Numbered from the stretch's first letter, positions 34,565 to 46,057 are shown. The stretch: DNA of 64,000 nt from Hydractinia symbiolongicarpus (GCF_029227915.1 NC_079876.1:23312001-23376000); one strand, 5' to 3'. The notes: generated by a model from the sequence alone, not told the origin. A program made the numbers and translations.

Positions 34565-36069
34565 ATTCACCTTTGTAAGGTTTATGTTGAAACCTAGAAT
34601 TTTCGGCGGGTCATAAAATTTGGCGGAAATTCGTCGCAAAAAATATATGGCAAAATGTCCAGCTTTTCGCTTTTTGGAACGGTTTTCCAAATTTGTTGTT
34701 GTTAAAAATATAAGGTGTATTAAAAACAAGAGATGTTTAAAACATCATGCAAAAACATTTAGATATAATTTATCCTCACTGCTATAACGTTTCAGGTATT
34801 AGAAACTCGGCTTACTGAAGTATTTTACGCGTTCGATAACGGTTGAATTATTTCCAAAAGATTTTGGTTTTAAACAATATTTAAGCGTCCAACCACTAAC
34901 ATGATTTTTATAGAACAAAAAATGAGCGAAAGTAAATGCCGTAGCTTTTGGACGGATAATCTTGAGGCGAACATTTTAGCCGATTGTTTTCACGCCGGAG
35001 ATTTTGTGTTTTGCGTTTTAATTTTTCGTACATATAACCTGCATAAAATTTAGACTTTTTTATACCAAATTTCACCGAAAGTTTACCAACGTAGTCACTT
35101 TTTGCGATTTAATTGTTGAGGTTTACCATACGGTATGTTGCATTCATGAAAGAAGAAATAATTTGTTATTCAAACAATGTCTGCTTCTTTTGTAACTGTC
35201 GAAGTTGTAGTTGTTGAAGATTCAAGATTGTGATGCAAACTAATTTTGTTTAGCCTTCCGCTTCCCTTCTTTGGAGATAAATCGACATTCGACATTATCT
35301 TCATCATAGTTGCTCGTTGAAAATTAGCAACATAGCAAGTAAGAAGAATTTACTGGCATTGTTGTTTCGTGAAAATTGTTCCTTCAACTCGTTACAGATC
35401 GTCAGAGCATTTATCCTGCTCTTAAATTTTCACAAAACTAAAGTGTCAACAAGACATGTAAATAGTATTTGTAGGTCTATTTGGCAATGTGTTGAGGACA
35501 GTTTCCACTGCTACAACATACCATAATGCACAATTAATTGTAGGAACTGGTAACAAATTACAAGAAAAATACACTTGTTTTGATAATGCTTGAATGTGTA
35601 TGTTCAATTCTTTTTAAATTGATTTAACGGAAACCTGCTACAAGTTTCTTCAAATCAAACTGATTTGATTTATAAGGACTTGTGAGTTTTAAAGCTGCAA
35701 TATATTATACGTTGTGGTACAATATCTCGATACTCCTTCCATTAGCGACATTTTTTCCTTTCAAAATTCTATCAATCAGCTGTTACCAGACAAGATAGAT
35801 AATTTTGAATGTACACGATTGACAAAATGCTTTATATTCTTTTATAAACCTTTTGTTATCACTTATATCGATATGTTGTAGAAGATTGTTTTACTAAAAA
35901 ACAATTTATATAAAGTAAAATATGTATATATAGAGAGAGTGTTTTTGAACGTATTTTTTAAATAAACTAGTTTATAATAAAAATATACGTCTACATTTTT
36001 TTGTTTGTATTTTTTCTATATTTAACATTAATTAAGAAGTAGAATGACCTCATAAGGAGTTGCTTTCAG
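34565..36069. other. intergenic, no gene recognised
   Basis: Holds the 3' end of C9orf72. Frames at 34439-34729 (minus) and 35317-35526 (plus) are unrecognised. A GAGAGAGA tract with TA repeats is at about 35920-35940. Confidence 0.4.
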
Positions 36070-36162
36070 AAAGATGGGACTGTTGATGACTGGAGCAAAG
36101 CAGAAAACTGGATTCAATTCCCTCCATATCGTTTCAATCCCGGTACAATTAGCTTCTATCCA
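36070..36162 (+). CDS. orphan coding-like exon, 31 codons
   Basis: A well-formed exon: acceptor TTGCTTTCAG, 93 open bases (phase 0 at both ends), donor GTAAGA. It reads DDWSKAENWIQFPPY then RFNPGTISFYP, aromatic and proline-rich as in real protein. It matches nothing I recognise in C9orf72 or NDUFAF2, between which it lies. It could be an alternative 5' exon of NDUFAF2, part of a small unrecognised gene, or a relic. Confidence 0.4.
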
Positions 36163-36403
36163 GTAAGAATAAAAATGATTCCTTCGACATTAGTTTGCTC
36201 TCACATTTGCACACTCATCTACATTTTTGTTGCTGGTGCAAAATTTTCTAAAGAAAAGCCCTTGGAAACCCAAAAACGTACCTCTTAGAAAGTTAACCTG
36301 GCATAGAAATGATTTTTATGTCATTGTTTACACTTTAGTGTTATTTTATCAGTTCAACTTGGTACATTTTTTCTATTTCTGTTTTTAAAAGAATATTAAT
36401 ATT

Positions 36404-39400
36404 ATGGTAATCAAGTGGCTTCGTGCAATTTTGTCTTCGTCTAAAAAGTTGATCGGTACTGATCATCTGGGAAACAAATATTTTGAAGAAGTGAGAGGTA
36501 ACACGTGTTTTGTTTTTTTCTTCCTCGTGTGTGTGTGTGTGTGTGTGCTTTTCATGACATCAAACTGCCATGGGATTTCTGAAAAGAGTTTTTGAGAGAT
36601 TTTACTGTATTTTATGAATTCCAGAAAAATTAAACCATAATTTCTGGAAGACTTGTTATTCCCTCCTATTACTTAAACAAAGATTTTTTAATTTTAATTG
36701 TGTTTTTACTTCCAATTATTCGTTTATTTATTTATTTATTTGTTTGTTTGTTTGTTTGTTTGTTTGCTTGTTTATTCTTTGGAAATTTAAATGTTTATTA
36801 CTTCTAGCTTCCGGTAAAATCCAGCGTTCTATTCAAAATGATACGAAGCATGAAGATTATTCAGCTGGTCACATACCACTGCAGTGGGAAGGTAACATGT
36901 TCTTATGTGGAAAGATGTTGGTGTTAAGGACAGGGTGCAGACGTAATGGGATAGCAACTACAAAAAATTTTTTTGTACCACGATATCTCTTATTAAATCA
37001 GTGGTTTAATATCGCAACAGGTTTAATGTTTCTATCGACGAAATTTTAGTATCTCAATGCCTTTGTTACTGGATTGTGCACCCTAGTTTAAAAACAGTTT
37101 TATTGAGTTAATTTATTTTAAAAACAAAACAACTGTTCAAAAAAGACAAACGCCTAATATATCGATCTTATTTCTTATGCAGGTTCACTCGGCCGGGATT
37201 TAAACCAATGACATTCTGCAGTGGAAGCGAGCGCTCTAACAGAAAGCTACAAGTTGGTTTATTTAATTTATTTTTTAGCATGGATTCGAGGTAAAAGAAA
37301 AGACGCGCCTACTCTACAGGTATTAAAAATTTACGTCGCCTAAAACACGAATGCGATTCAACTGTCAGAATTTCAGATCTTGCAGAAGCATTTCTTTTTT
37401 TCTAGTGGGGAATTTTATTTAGGCTACATTGTGCAGAATTATTTTGGCTTGCATACCCTTCCAGTAATCAGATTTTTTGCCGCTCTGTTGTTATTATATG
37501 TCGCAACACGATATCATAAAGTTCAGACCCAAAATATGCATGTAAACTTATTTTGTCCAGGGGTTACAACAATCCTTGAGAAATTATGACGGTGAGAAAT
37601 TTTGAAAATACATAACGCGTTTATTCAGCACTGTTTAAAAGAAAATCAAGATTACTGGAGAAGATATGTTTCTATTGTACATTTTCTACGCGCTCTTCAT
37701 CACAGCACAAGGCGTGATGTTTTGCGCAATGTAAGACATGACTAAGAGATTTTGTCACGTTAAGCATGTTTGAGAAAAGAAAAACGCTGTGTAGTTTGTA
37801 AAATGCGCTGTAACGTGGTTTTCGCCGTATTAGTGAGTAACACTATTACACCAAGGCAGTTTGGAGTGTAATTCGGTTCTGATAGATTCGGATGGGTATG
37901 CAGGATAAATATTCCAATAAACACAGGTATGTGTCTTGCAAAACCATCCGCATAAACTATTTGCGTACGTCGCTGCCATATTGGCACACTTAATGTAGTC
38001 GCTTCATACATGGCTCCGACCTCTGGGGACCGCAGATCGATTCCCGTTCCCTTCCCTTGTAGTATGTTAGCGATGCACAAGGCAGATCTATTTCAATTCG
38101 AGTACACAGGTTATACAAGGTGAAGTAATCTCAGTAGAGAGTGGACACATGCTGTGACATGATGAAAATTCAGCTGCATTATTATCTTTATTTGGCTTAG
38201 TTTTATTTTTTTTGGAGATTTAATCTTAACCTCGTATGCAATCTGTGCTTTTGCATTTTTGCTGGAACAAAATGGCCTTTTTGCTGGAACAAAATGGCCT
38301 TTGCGTTTGCCCTTGCCATGTTTGATTCATATCAGCCTATGTATTTGCATTGAAATCATGTTCCATTTGAATTCCGTTTAAAATAACGCATAGATAAAGG
38401 ACTGAGCATGTTTTTTTTCCACACCCTTTCAACTGCAAGTTAATCGCTTAATATTCGGTTTAATCAAATTAGAAATAAACAGGTGCAAGCATTTTCCGTT
38501 ATAGCATGTGATGGCAATGACATTTTTAAATCAAGCGAGTGACACATGCACAGCAGATTCGGGCTGCTCTTTTAATAGATATTTACTGGACAATTTTCGT
38601 CTATTCCAACATGTATTAATGACTCTGCTAGACAGACGTTTATGAAGTATTTACACTCAAATGAACGATACATTTTAGCTTCGTAAAAAGTACTTAGAAA
38701 ATTCCTACGATTCAAAATAACAAGCAAAGCTCTTTTTACTATTTCCTTTTAAATTAAGTTGAATTGACCATGGGTTGCCTAGTTCATAGGCTAAATCATC
38801 CAGAAACTTGTTTCTTGTTGTAAATGAGACTCTCCAAATAGGAGACTAATAAGCGGACAAAAAGTAATGACACCAAAGATGCCTGCTAATGAGACAGTCG
38901 ACTGTTTAAAAACAATTTTTTTAATTTAACTTTTTACTTTTATCCAACAAAATCAGAATTGAGGGCAGCCTTTGTCTAAGAAACAAATAGAGACCTATGC
39001 ATAAAAGTATAGACATATAGTAATTTATGTCCAACCGTAGAAGTAGAAAGGGGATAACTTGAACTTGACTTTGTCAGCATTGTCTCGCCTCTTGCAACTT
39101 CGTTTAGATAGTTCAAGTTTGGCCTTAGATTTTAGATTGTACTTAGATTGCACTTGTTTGTTCCTGGGTGTTTTTAGGTTGATCCAAGCTGTTCCGGGTT
39201 GACCCAAGTTGTTCCAGGTTGTTGTAGCCTGTTCTCTTTCGATCATTCACGAAAGATTTTTCTTTCGAAAGATTTTAAAAGGGATTAATCGCGAAAGTTA
39301 TTTTCTATGATATCGCCTTTTTTGACTCTTGTTATTGAATGACAAGGAGCAATAAATTCAATGAACTTCCATTTTAACGTCGTAAGATCCACAATAAACC

Positions 39401-41901
39401 TTCATCATCAAAAAAAGAATGTCGCCAAATTTACAAAATCGTTAGTTTGCATAAATTTAATGTCGATAAATTCGTGTAAATAACCACGTTTTTTAATTAC
39501 TGAAAATAGGAAATTGAAGAGCAAGCAAGATACACATCGACAGTGTTAAGGAGGGCAGCGATCAAAACAAAAGAAGATGATAAGGTTACTTACTACTTCA
39601 TATATTTTACCTGTGAATTTCAAATTATGAGAGATGTGTATAAAACTTGTGATAGGCACTATCTTTCACCGGTGACGTACAACTTCTGTGAGACGTGTGT
39701 CTTTCAACGGTGACGTACAACTTCTGTGAGACGTGTGTCTTTCAACGGTGACGTACAACTTCTGTTAGACGTGTGTCTTTCAACGGTGACGTACAACTTG
39801 TGAGAGACGTGTATTTTTTACTGGTGACGTACAACTTGTGAGAGACGTGTATTTTTTACCGGTGACGTACAACTTGTGTGAGACGTGTATTTTTTACCGG
39901 CGACGTACAACTTGTGAGAGGCGTGTATTTTTCAACAGTGACGTACAAATTGTGAGAGACGTGTAGTTTTTACCGGTGACGTACAACTTGTGAGAGACTT
40001 GTATTTTTTATTTTCTAGCTTGCATCAAGTATTAAAAAATTTTTTGTTTATTTAGAAGCAAGCTATAGCGTATGCAGGTTTGTTTATATCTCTATAATAA
40101 TAGCCGTATTTTGTCTGTATAAAAGGGTTACCGCGTCTCGTAACGGAAGCACGAAATTTGATATATAAAGGACGGGCGACCCCGTGGATTTTTCCACGGG
40201 TTAACGACTATACAAGTAATAATACTGAGCGTGTAACATGAAATAAAGAACAAATTTGTTAACTAATTTTGATCACAAAAGTGTGGATTCGGACACCCAC
40301 CACCATTGTGCTATACGTTAATGAAATTAAACGGGATGCGAAACGGGTAAAGTAAGATTTCCGGCATTGAGTTTGAATAACAAAAGATCAGAATATGAAT
40401 TTGCTACTTTTTTATTACTATTTTTCAGTTTCTGTTATTTTCAGTTATTTTTGGATATCCAATATGATATTTAATTTCATTTAAGAGTTTATTTGTATCC
40501 TCAGTGCTTATAAACGTTTCACCCGCCATTATCTCGACTTTCGTGTAAGTCACTACTAAAAATCAACCGCCCGTTTTGTATCCACTTAAAGTATCAGTAA
40601 AAAGAAAATGAAATTTTTGCTGACTGTTGGCGGCTAAAAAAATCTTTGCAAAAACAGGGTGTATTCCTAAGAACAAATTTTATTTCTTTGACTTCTTGTT
40701 CTTTGAAATATTCTTTTAACCAGCGTGCTACAGTGCATTAGAATCAGCTGTTACCATATTTGTAAACGCATTCCATGACTCGATTAGTAATTTGTAATTT
40801 CAGACGGTTTAATTGCAAAGGAAAGACCATCAGACAATACACCAGGTGGGTTTTTTTCGTGTTTGATGTATCTCGTTACACTGCATTTGCGTACAGTCAT
40901 GCAGAAAGGCGTGTTATTACTTTTAGCTAAAGAAATATTTTAAGTGTGTTTTATCGCGATGTGATATCCTTAGCCGTCTAATTCCTAAATATTGGAATAA
41001 TAAGATTCGCAGTTGAACGTGACTCTTGAACTAGTTGAACGTTCCTTTTTATACTGTTAAACGCATGCAACACCAACAATTAGAAGGGATTTGTCAAGAT
41101 GAAATACATTTGGTTGAAATGTCTTTCAAATGAAAAAAAAAATAAAATGAATTTTTTTAACGCATGCAAAAAAGGTTTTTTTTTAAACTACATGTATTTT
41201 TTGGTCACTATAAAAGAACTCGGTTACATATAACGTACAAGCTTCGTAAAGTAAATAACCTTTTTAAATGAACGCGAAATGATAACATTTAGGCTGCATG
41301 ATAACTGGACTAAAAAACGTTGCTTCAAGCTTACCTACCATTTAAAAAAAGTTAATCAAAAATCTTCTTTTATACTTGTTGTGATTTGATTGTCAAGATA
41401 TTTTGTCATTGAAATTGCATCAGTTTAGGTTATAGAATGGGCTGAGCGCGGCCTGGTACTTGAACTAAAAATCACATAACCTTGTCCAAGGAGCCCATGA
41501 CGATCTTTTATTATGAGAATGAAATTGAGGTGGAAATTCAAGCAAACACGCATTTGAAACATAATGCATGTTGTAAACACCTTTATTATTTCGATTTTTG
41601 TCTAATTAATGTTAAATGACTAATTCGCAACATGCTATGAACAAGGTAAACTTTAGATGGAAAATTATTTGGAGAATTATTTGCTTTCCATGTGGCAAGT
41701 TTTGTTTCGATTGTTGTAACCCTCTCTTTGTTTATTCTTTTTTTAGCCAAACAAGCTTTGTCAAGGAATGTTGATACAAATTTACATGCCACCACTGGAA
41801 CAAGTTACCAACCTGACGCTTGGAGTCCAGCAGCGGTTAACAGTGATACAAAGACTAAGTACGAACCGGAATCCTGGACACCAGGTGGGACGTCAAATTA
41901 A
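36404..41901 (+). CDS. NDUFAF2: complex I assembly factor (mimitin/B17.2L), six exons found
   Basis: A mitochondrial assembly factor that resembles NDUFA12 and acts late in building respiratory complex I. Exons: 36404-36497, 36808-36891, 37279-37319, 39510-39584, 40804-40845, 41747-41901. Landmarks: LIGTDHLGNKYFEEV, EDYSAGHIPLQWE, AWIRGKRKDAPTLQ, EIEEQARYTSTVLRR, and the C-terminal SYQPDAWSP and YEPESWTPGG, which match the family's 'FQPGSWMP' tail. Exons 1 to 4 and 5 to 6 join in phase, but exon 4 as drawn ends in phase 0 while exon 5 needs phase 1. Either exon 4 uses the later donor at 39612/39613 (GTGAAT) or a small exon is missed. About 164-174 residues; human 169. A separate ATG exon could exist, but the family N-terminus fits 36404. 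Confidence 0.88.
36525..36780. repeat. simple repeats in NDUFAF2 intron 1
   Basis: A GT dinucleotide run at about 36528-36547, then TTTATTTATT/TTTGTTTG tetranucleotide runs at 36720-36770. Confidence 0.9.
37182..37256 (-). repeat. tRNA-derived sequence (SINE head or tRNA pseudogene)
   Basis: The minus strand reads GTTAGAGCGCTCGCTTCCAC, then CTGCAGAATG, then the B-box-like GGTTTAAATCCCGG. D-arm, Cys-like anticodon loop (GCA) and T-arm can be laid out, but the 5' side (AACTTGT) cannot pair with the 3' GTGAACC. It is therefore not a functional tRNA. Confidence 0.5.
38263..38308. repeat. 23-bp tandem duplication
   Basis: TTTTTGCTGGAACAAAATGG plus CCT occurs twice in a row, in NDUFAF2 intron 3. 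Confidence 0.85.
39660..40010. repeat. 38-bp minisatellite, about nine units, each with TGACGTA
   Basis: Unit GGTGACGTACAACTTGTGAG followed by AGACGTGTATTTTTTACC. Periodicity is about 38 bases (for example 39672, then 39710). The first units carry CTTTCAACG and the later ones TTTTTTACCG, so two subtypes expanded in blocks. It lies between exons 4 and 5 of NDUFAF2, starting about 75 bases past exon 4. Confidence 0.9.
40089..40211 (+). mobile_element. non-autonomous Helitron-like element, copy 3
   Basis: Starts TCTCTATAATAATAGCCG after an A. Contains GATATATAAAGGACGGGCGA and the perfect hairpin CCCGTGG-ATTTT-TCCACGGG. Ends ACGACTAT where the others have CTAG. It is in the NDUFAF2 intron after the minisatellite. 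Confidence 0.65.
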
Positions 41902-41905
41902 AGGG

Positions 41906-41911
41906 AATAAA
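41906..41911 (+). terminator. candidate polyadenylation signal of NDUFAF2
   Basis: AATAAA begins five bases after the stop codon. A second AATAAA is at about 42138-42143; the latter leaves a more usual 3' UTR. Confidence 0.4.
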
Positions 41912-42488
41912 CTCATTAAATGAGTTGAAATGCCATTGATATAATCCAGTAAGAGTTCGATGGTTATTGTAGGTAGCCTAACAGGGCGAAGAAGAAATTA
42001 GCCGCATTTTTTATAAGAGGATTGATCTTTGCGAATTTTGTTTTCGTTAGTCTATAAAAAAGTTGCATTTTCCGTAGAAGTTCACCCATGAGGCAACATT
42101 GTATTTTTTTAGAACTTTTTTTTCATATTGTCATTCCGTAATAAATTTTTAATATTCATGGCTTTGGCCTCGATTAATTCTACAAATATTTTTCTGCCTT
42201 GAAAGATGTATTTCCCCTATTTTGTGGTGTGCGTTTTTCAGGAAAATGAGAAAATCAGCAAATTTTATCCTTGCCTTGTTTAGTTTTTTCTGATTATTTA
42301 GCAATTCCAGCCTGTTCTTATAAAATTATTCTTGTATGAAAAGTGTACATATTAAAACACCTGTACATTTTTGCGGATTCTTCCGCGTTATGAAGGTTTG
42401 AAATCAATAAATTTCCAGAATTCCCCGTTCCCTCTATGCGACAAATGCGCAATGCATTCTGGTAGTTGTAGTCAACATAATAAGCAAT

Positions 42489-44085
42489 ATGGCGGAACAT
42501 ACGGACTTCACAGTGGCAGAAAAATCAGATAAAAACTTTATTACGCCGGTAGAAAACAACAGTTTTTTTGAAAACTCATTTCATTCTCCTAATTTTGTAT
42601 CACCAGTCGAGCCTCCTGTATGCAATGTATCGTGCACAACTTACAAAAATGGTTTACAAACACCAAAAACAAGTAAAGGAGGTGGCTTCACATGCTGTGT
42701 TCCCCTGTGCTACAACAACTCTAAAAGAAACCCTGAATTATCATTTTACGTAATTCCAAAGAATGAGAAACCGCCAAATATGGCTTGGAAAGATTAGCAG
42801 GAAAGATTTTAAACCTTCAGTGGCACACAGAGTATGTTCAGCACATTTTGTGGGAGGAAAAAAAACCTACATGAACAACATTCCTACTATAGTGCCAAAA
42901 ACTATCAATCCATCTGTCACCATACCTAGAAAAACTCTTAATAGTAAAGGTCTAAAGATACAGTACATTCCTGTAGCTAAAAAAAGTAAACTTGAACAGA
43001 ATGACCCTCCTAATGCTGAGCAGGAGTTACAAAATGAAATAGACAGGTTAAAAAAAGAAATGGATAATTTAAAAGTACAATTGTCATCAAAAGAAAAAGA
43101 ATATGAACAAACAGTAAAACATTTACAATCAGAAATACAAGGTCATAAATTTACAATTGACTAGTTTAATCATAATAAAATGCACTTTAGGTTCTATACT
43201 GGATTTGAATCTTACAAGTTATTCACAGTTCTACTCGATTATTTAAAACCTGGTGCTAATTCACTAATATATTGGGGGTCAAATACAAATATGGAAAAAA
43301 TCATATCACCAGATTGTATAAAAAAGTGCGTCCACTTTATCTGCTAAAGAAGAATTTTTTTAACATTATGCCGATTGCGATTTGGATTTCCTATCGAAGA
43401 CATGAGTGTGCGATTTAACTTATCAACAAGTCACATCAGTCGTATATTAATAACATGGATAGACTTCCTCTACTCACAATTACGTATGCTGCAAATATGG
43501 GCTACAAAAATTAAAGTTGTTGAAACAATGCCGAAGTGTTTCAAAGAACTCTACCCAAGCGCTAGAATAATTTTAGACTGTACTGAAATATTTATCGAAA
43601 TGCCAACTTCGTATAGAAGCCAATCTGCTACATTTTCAAACTACAAACACCACAATACAGCAAAAGGTTTAATTGGAATAGCACCAAATGGGGTTGTTAC
43701 ATTTGTTTCAGATTTATATGCTGGGCGCATTTCAGACAGAAAAATCACAGCTGATAGTGGTATTTATAGCTTGTTAGAACCAGGAGATTCTGTTATGGCT
43801 GAGCGTGGCTTTGAGTTAGACGATGATTTACCAGTTGGCGTTTCTCTAAATATTCCACCATTTATGAGAGGAAAAACACAACTCAGTATGGAAGAGGAAA
43901 CTGAAACACGACGAATAGCATCTGTCAGGGTTCATGTTGAACGAGCAATCGAAAGGGTAAAAAATTACAAAGTATTACAATCAGTGTTTCAATTATCAAT
44001 GGCACCTGATTTGAACAAAATTTGAGTAATTTGTAGTTACCTAGTTAATTTTTTGACACAACTAGTACCAGACAAAGATGAGTAA
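42489..44085 (+). pseudogene. THAP-domain DDE transposase, multiple frameshifts
   Basis: Order of parts: a THAP zinc finger (FTCCVPLCYNNSKRNPELSF, then in the next frame KISRKDFKPSVAHRVCSAHF), a coiled coil (EIDRLKKEMDNLKVQ), FRFYTGFESYKLFTVLLDYL, a helix-turn-helix (RFNLSTSHISRILITWI), and a DDE core with LDCTEIFIEMP (first Asp), FVSDLYAGRISDRKI (second Asp) and VHVERAIERVKNYKVL (Glu region). Breaks: a frameshift at about 42770 inside the THAP domain, a TAG at about 43162, frameshifts at about 43330-43375, and a TGA at 44023-44025. The frame stays open after the TGA to TAA at 44083-44085. No functional product is possible. Confidence 0.82.
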
Positions 44086-44199
44086 AAAACTTATATATTA
44101 TACACTACTTTTATAAATATATATATCTTAGCAAAATTATATAGTTATTTTATCTTTCAAAAACTCAAAGTAAGAATCTGTAAGCTCGGGTAACATTTT

Positions 44200-45156
44200 T
44201 TATTCCCACAAGGCTTTATCAAATGATATTGTTTCAATGTGCATGTCTTTCACAGTATAAACAATAAAGTCAATCTCTTGTAGCTCTGTAATGGCTAAAA
44301 CGCCTTGACACTGAAAGTAATGTACATGATTTTTCTTAAGCTTTGGCTGTCTATTGTCGAGTTGGAGAAAGAATTTTTATCCCCACAAGCTGCAAGTATT
44401 GACATGTTAATTTTTGAATAGGGACACTTAACCTCTATCGCCTTCACTGACTCGCCACTTTTAAAAATGCCATCAGGACTTGCACCCAGCCATGGCCATT
44501 TCGGATTAACAAAAAAGCCACACTTTTCAACTTGAACTTTAAATTGTTTCTCATACAATAACAATACTTCGGATTCGTTGTTCTTGCCCCACTCACAAGC
44601 AGTTGACTTTATTTTACCTAAGTTTTCAGGAAAACGTTTTTGTACTTTTGATTTAGGGTATATGTTTTTACGTCTATTGATAACATAACCAAAATTTAAG
44701 GAAGTTGATCTCTTTTTTCTTTTGTCATACCAGGTATCTGATAATGACTGTTGTAACGTGGTAGACTCAATTTGAGCAACATCTGCATGTGACATTTGAA
44801 GTTTGCGTGTAACAAAATCTTGATCATCAGATTTCAGCAAATTAAGTTCTAAAGAACCATTTAATGACTCTACCACTCCACTGACAACTTGTCTGATTTC
44901 TATTTGGTCTACTTCTAAATTATTATATGTCGTAATTTCATTCGTTTCATAGAAGGAAGATCGAACATAATTATTACTTTCCAAAATCTTTAATCTCTCC
45001 TTGCACCTTTTCTTCGATATCACAGGAGGAATATTCCTCGTTAGTAATCTCTCTAAATACTGGTCTTGTACCCGTGCAAGAGTTTTTAGAGAAACTAGGG
45101 TCCAAGGTTGTTGATAAAATATTTGATGTATCTTCAGGCTGTAATAATTTGTCCAT
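44200..45156 (-). pseudogene. YqaJ-type nuclease/recombinase, two frameshifts
   Basis: The longest frame (44295-45023) carries the YqaJ/lambda-exonuclease-like core: ACEWGKNNESEV (Glu), WLGASPDGIF (Asp) and AIEVKCPYSK (Glu-x-Lys). The catalytic residues are therefore all present. The N-terminal part is in another frame (to 45156, MDKLLQPEDTSN...), with the register changing at about 45005-45020. The C-terminal part is also displaced: after about 44310 the third frame reads GVLAITELQEIDFIVY, TVKDMHIETISFD and stops at 44200-44202. The gene converges on the transposase. In ISL2EU elements this protein is the accessory nuclease. Confidence 0.82.
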
Positions 45157-45590
45157 GGTGCTACTGCTTATTTAAAAACAGAATCACAGTATAATGGCGT
45201 TAAATCTTTTTTTCGTTATTTCCATAGCAAAATTATATTTTTAAATGTTGGAGATAATATTATCCCCATAGTAGTTTGTGTATTTAACAGATGTAAACAA
45301 ACTACGCTATGCGGGCAAACTTTTACTAATTTGCTGTTGACTACTACTACCAGAATGCATTGCGCATTTATCGCATAGAGGGAACGGGGAATTGTTATTT
45401 TTACAGAGCTTGCATGTATGCATTCTCGACTGTTTTTAGTAGGTTATTTGTATATAAGTTTTCGTCTTCGCAAAGAATCTTATTCGATCGGCTGTTTCAG
45501 CGTGATCTTTTTGTATAACCCACAATCAATTGACATATGCCTATAACCAACGTCCAAATACAACTTCGTCAAACTTTGAATTGTCATTTG

Positions 45591-45778
45591 ATAATATTTT
45601 TTCAACAAGAAACGCATGCTAAACCATTCTATATTATAATGCCCGTATGCGTCTGTCCGTCCGTCTGTCTGTTACGCGAAATGGTAGCTTAGCTGCGACG
45701 GGGGAACCCGTGGATTTTTCCACAGGCTAACGACTAGTTTAATAATATTTTTTCAACAAGAAACGCATGCTAAACCAT
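45591..45778. repeat. 37-bp direct repeat flanking a Helitron-like element
   Basis: ATAATATTTTTTCAACAAGA... to ...CTAAACCAT is found at 45591-45627 and again, without a mismatch, at 45742-45778, on either side of copy 4. Confidence 0.9.
45628..45737 (+). mobile_element. non-autonomous Helitron-like element, copy 4
   Basis: Starts TCTATATTATAATGCCCG and shares its body with copy 1 (CGTATGCG, CTGTCTGT, AAATGGTAGCTTAGC). It has the hairpin CCCGTGG-ATTTT-TCCACAGG and ends ACGACTAG followed by T. It is only 110 bp. Confidence 0.7.
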
Positions 45779-46057
45779 ATTATGCTCAATAAGATTTCAG
45801 ATAAACTTTCCGAATGGTTTACACACCTGTTTTAAACTTCGAAATAATAACAGCGCATTTGCTGAATATTTATTTCTGCGTACAATATTAGTCTAGCACA
45901 TGCTTAATCGAATGTTTTTTGCGTGCACGATCACAACAGGGGGTGTTGTGTTTGAGAGGGTGTGTTAGCATTTTACAAACATAGTAGATACACCACAGTT
46001 AGAAGGTAGATCGTTTGTACTTTACAGAATTAATGTCCAAGGAGTCGCGCACGTGAA

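Larger units (their letters stand above)
42421..45391. mobile_element. ISL2EU (IS4EU)-type DNA transposon, decayed
   Basis: Inverted ends of more than 45 bp: TTCCCCGTTCCCTCTATGCG... on the left (from 42421) and the reverse complement ending at 45391. They also share AATGCGCAATGCATTCTGGT-like internal sequence. AATT borders both ends; it is self-complementary, so it may be target duplication or part of the ends. Between them are two convergent genes: a THAP-DDE transposase (plus) and a YqaJ-type nuclease (minus). That pairing is the known signature of ISL2EU elements. Both genes carry frameshifts or stops, yet the ends are nearly identical, so loss of activity is fairly recent. Confidence 0.85.

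Noticed and set aside
35317-35526. 69-codon frame upstream of the NDUFAF2 gene
   Set aside because: No ATG start, no homology and no splice partner.
37990-38080. Second tRNA gene (GATCGATTCCC B-box-like word)
   Set aside because: No cloverleaf could be drawn; only the B-box resemblance is present.
39660-40010. CRISPR array
   Set aside because: Units are contiguous 38-bp copies without unique spacers, in a eukaryotic intron.
41646-41901. Small secreted peptide with a signal sequence (frame from 41692)
   Set aside because: The apparent signal peptide is intron sequence before an acceptor at 41746; the rest is the last exon of NDUFAF2.
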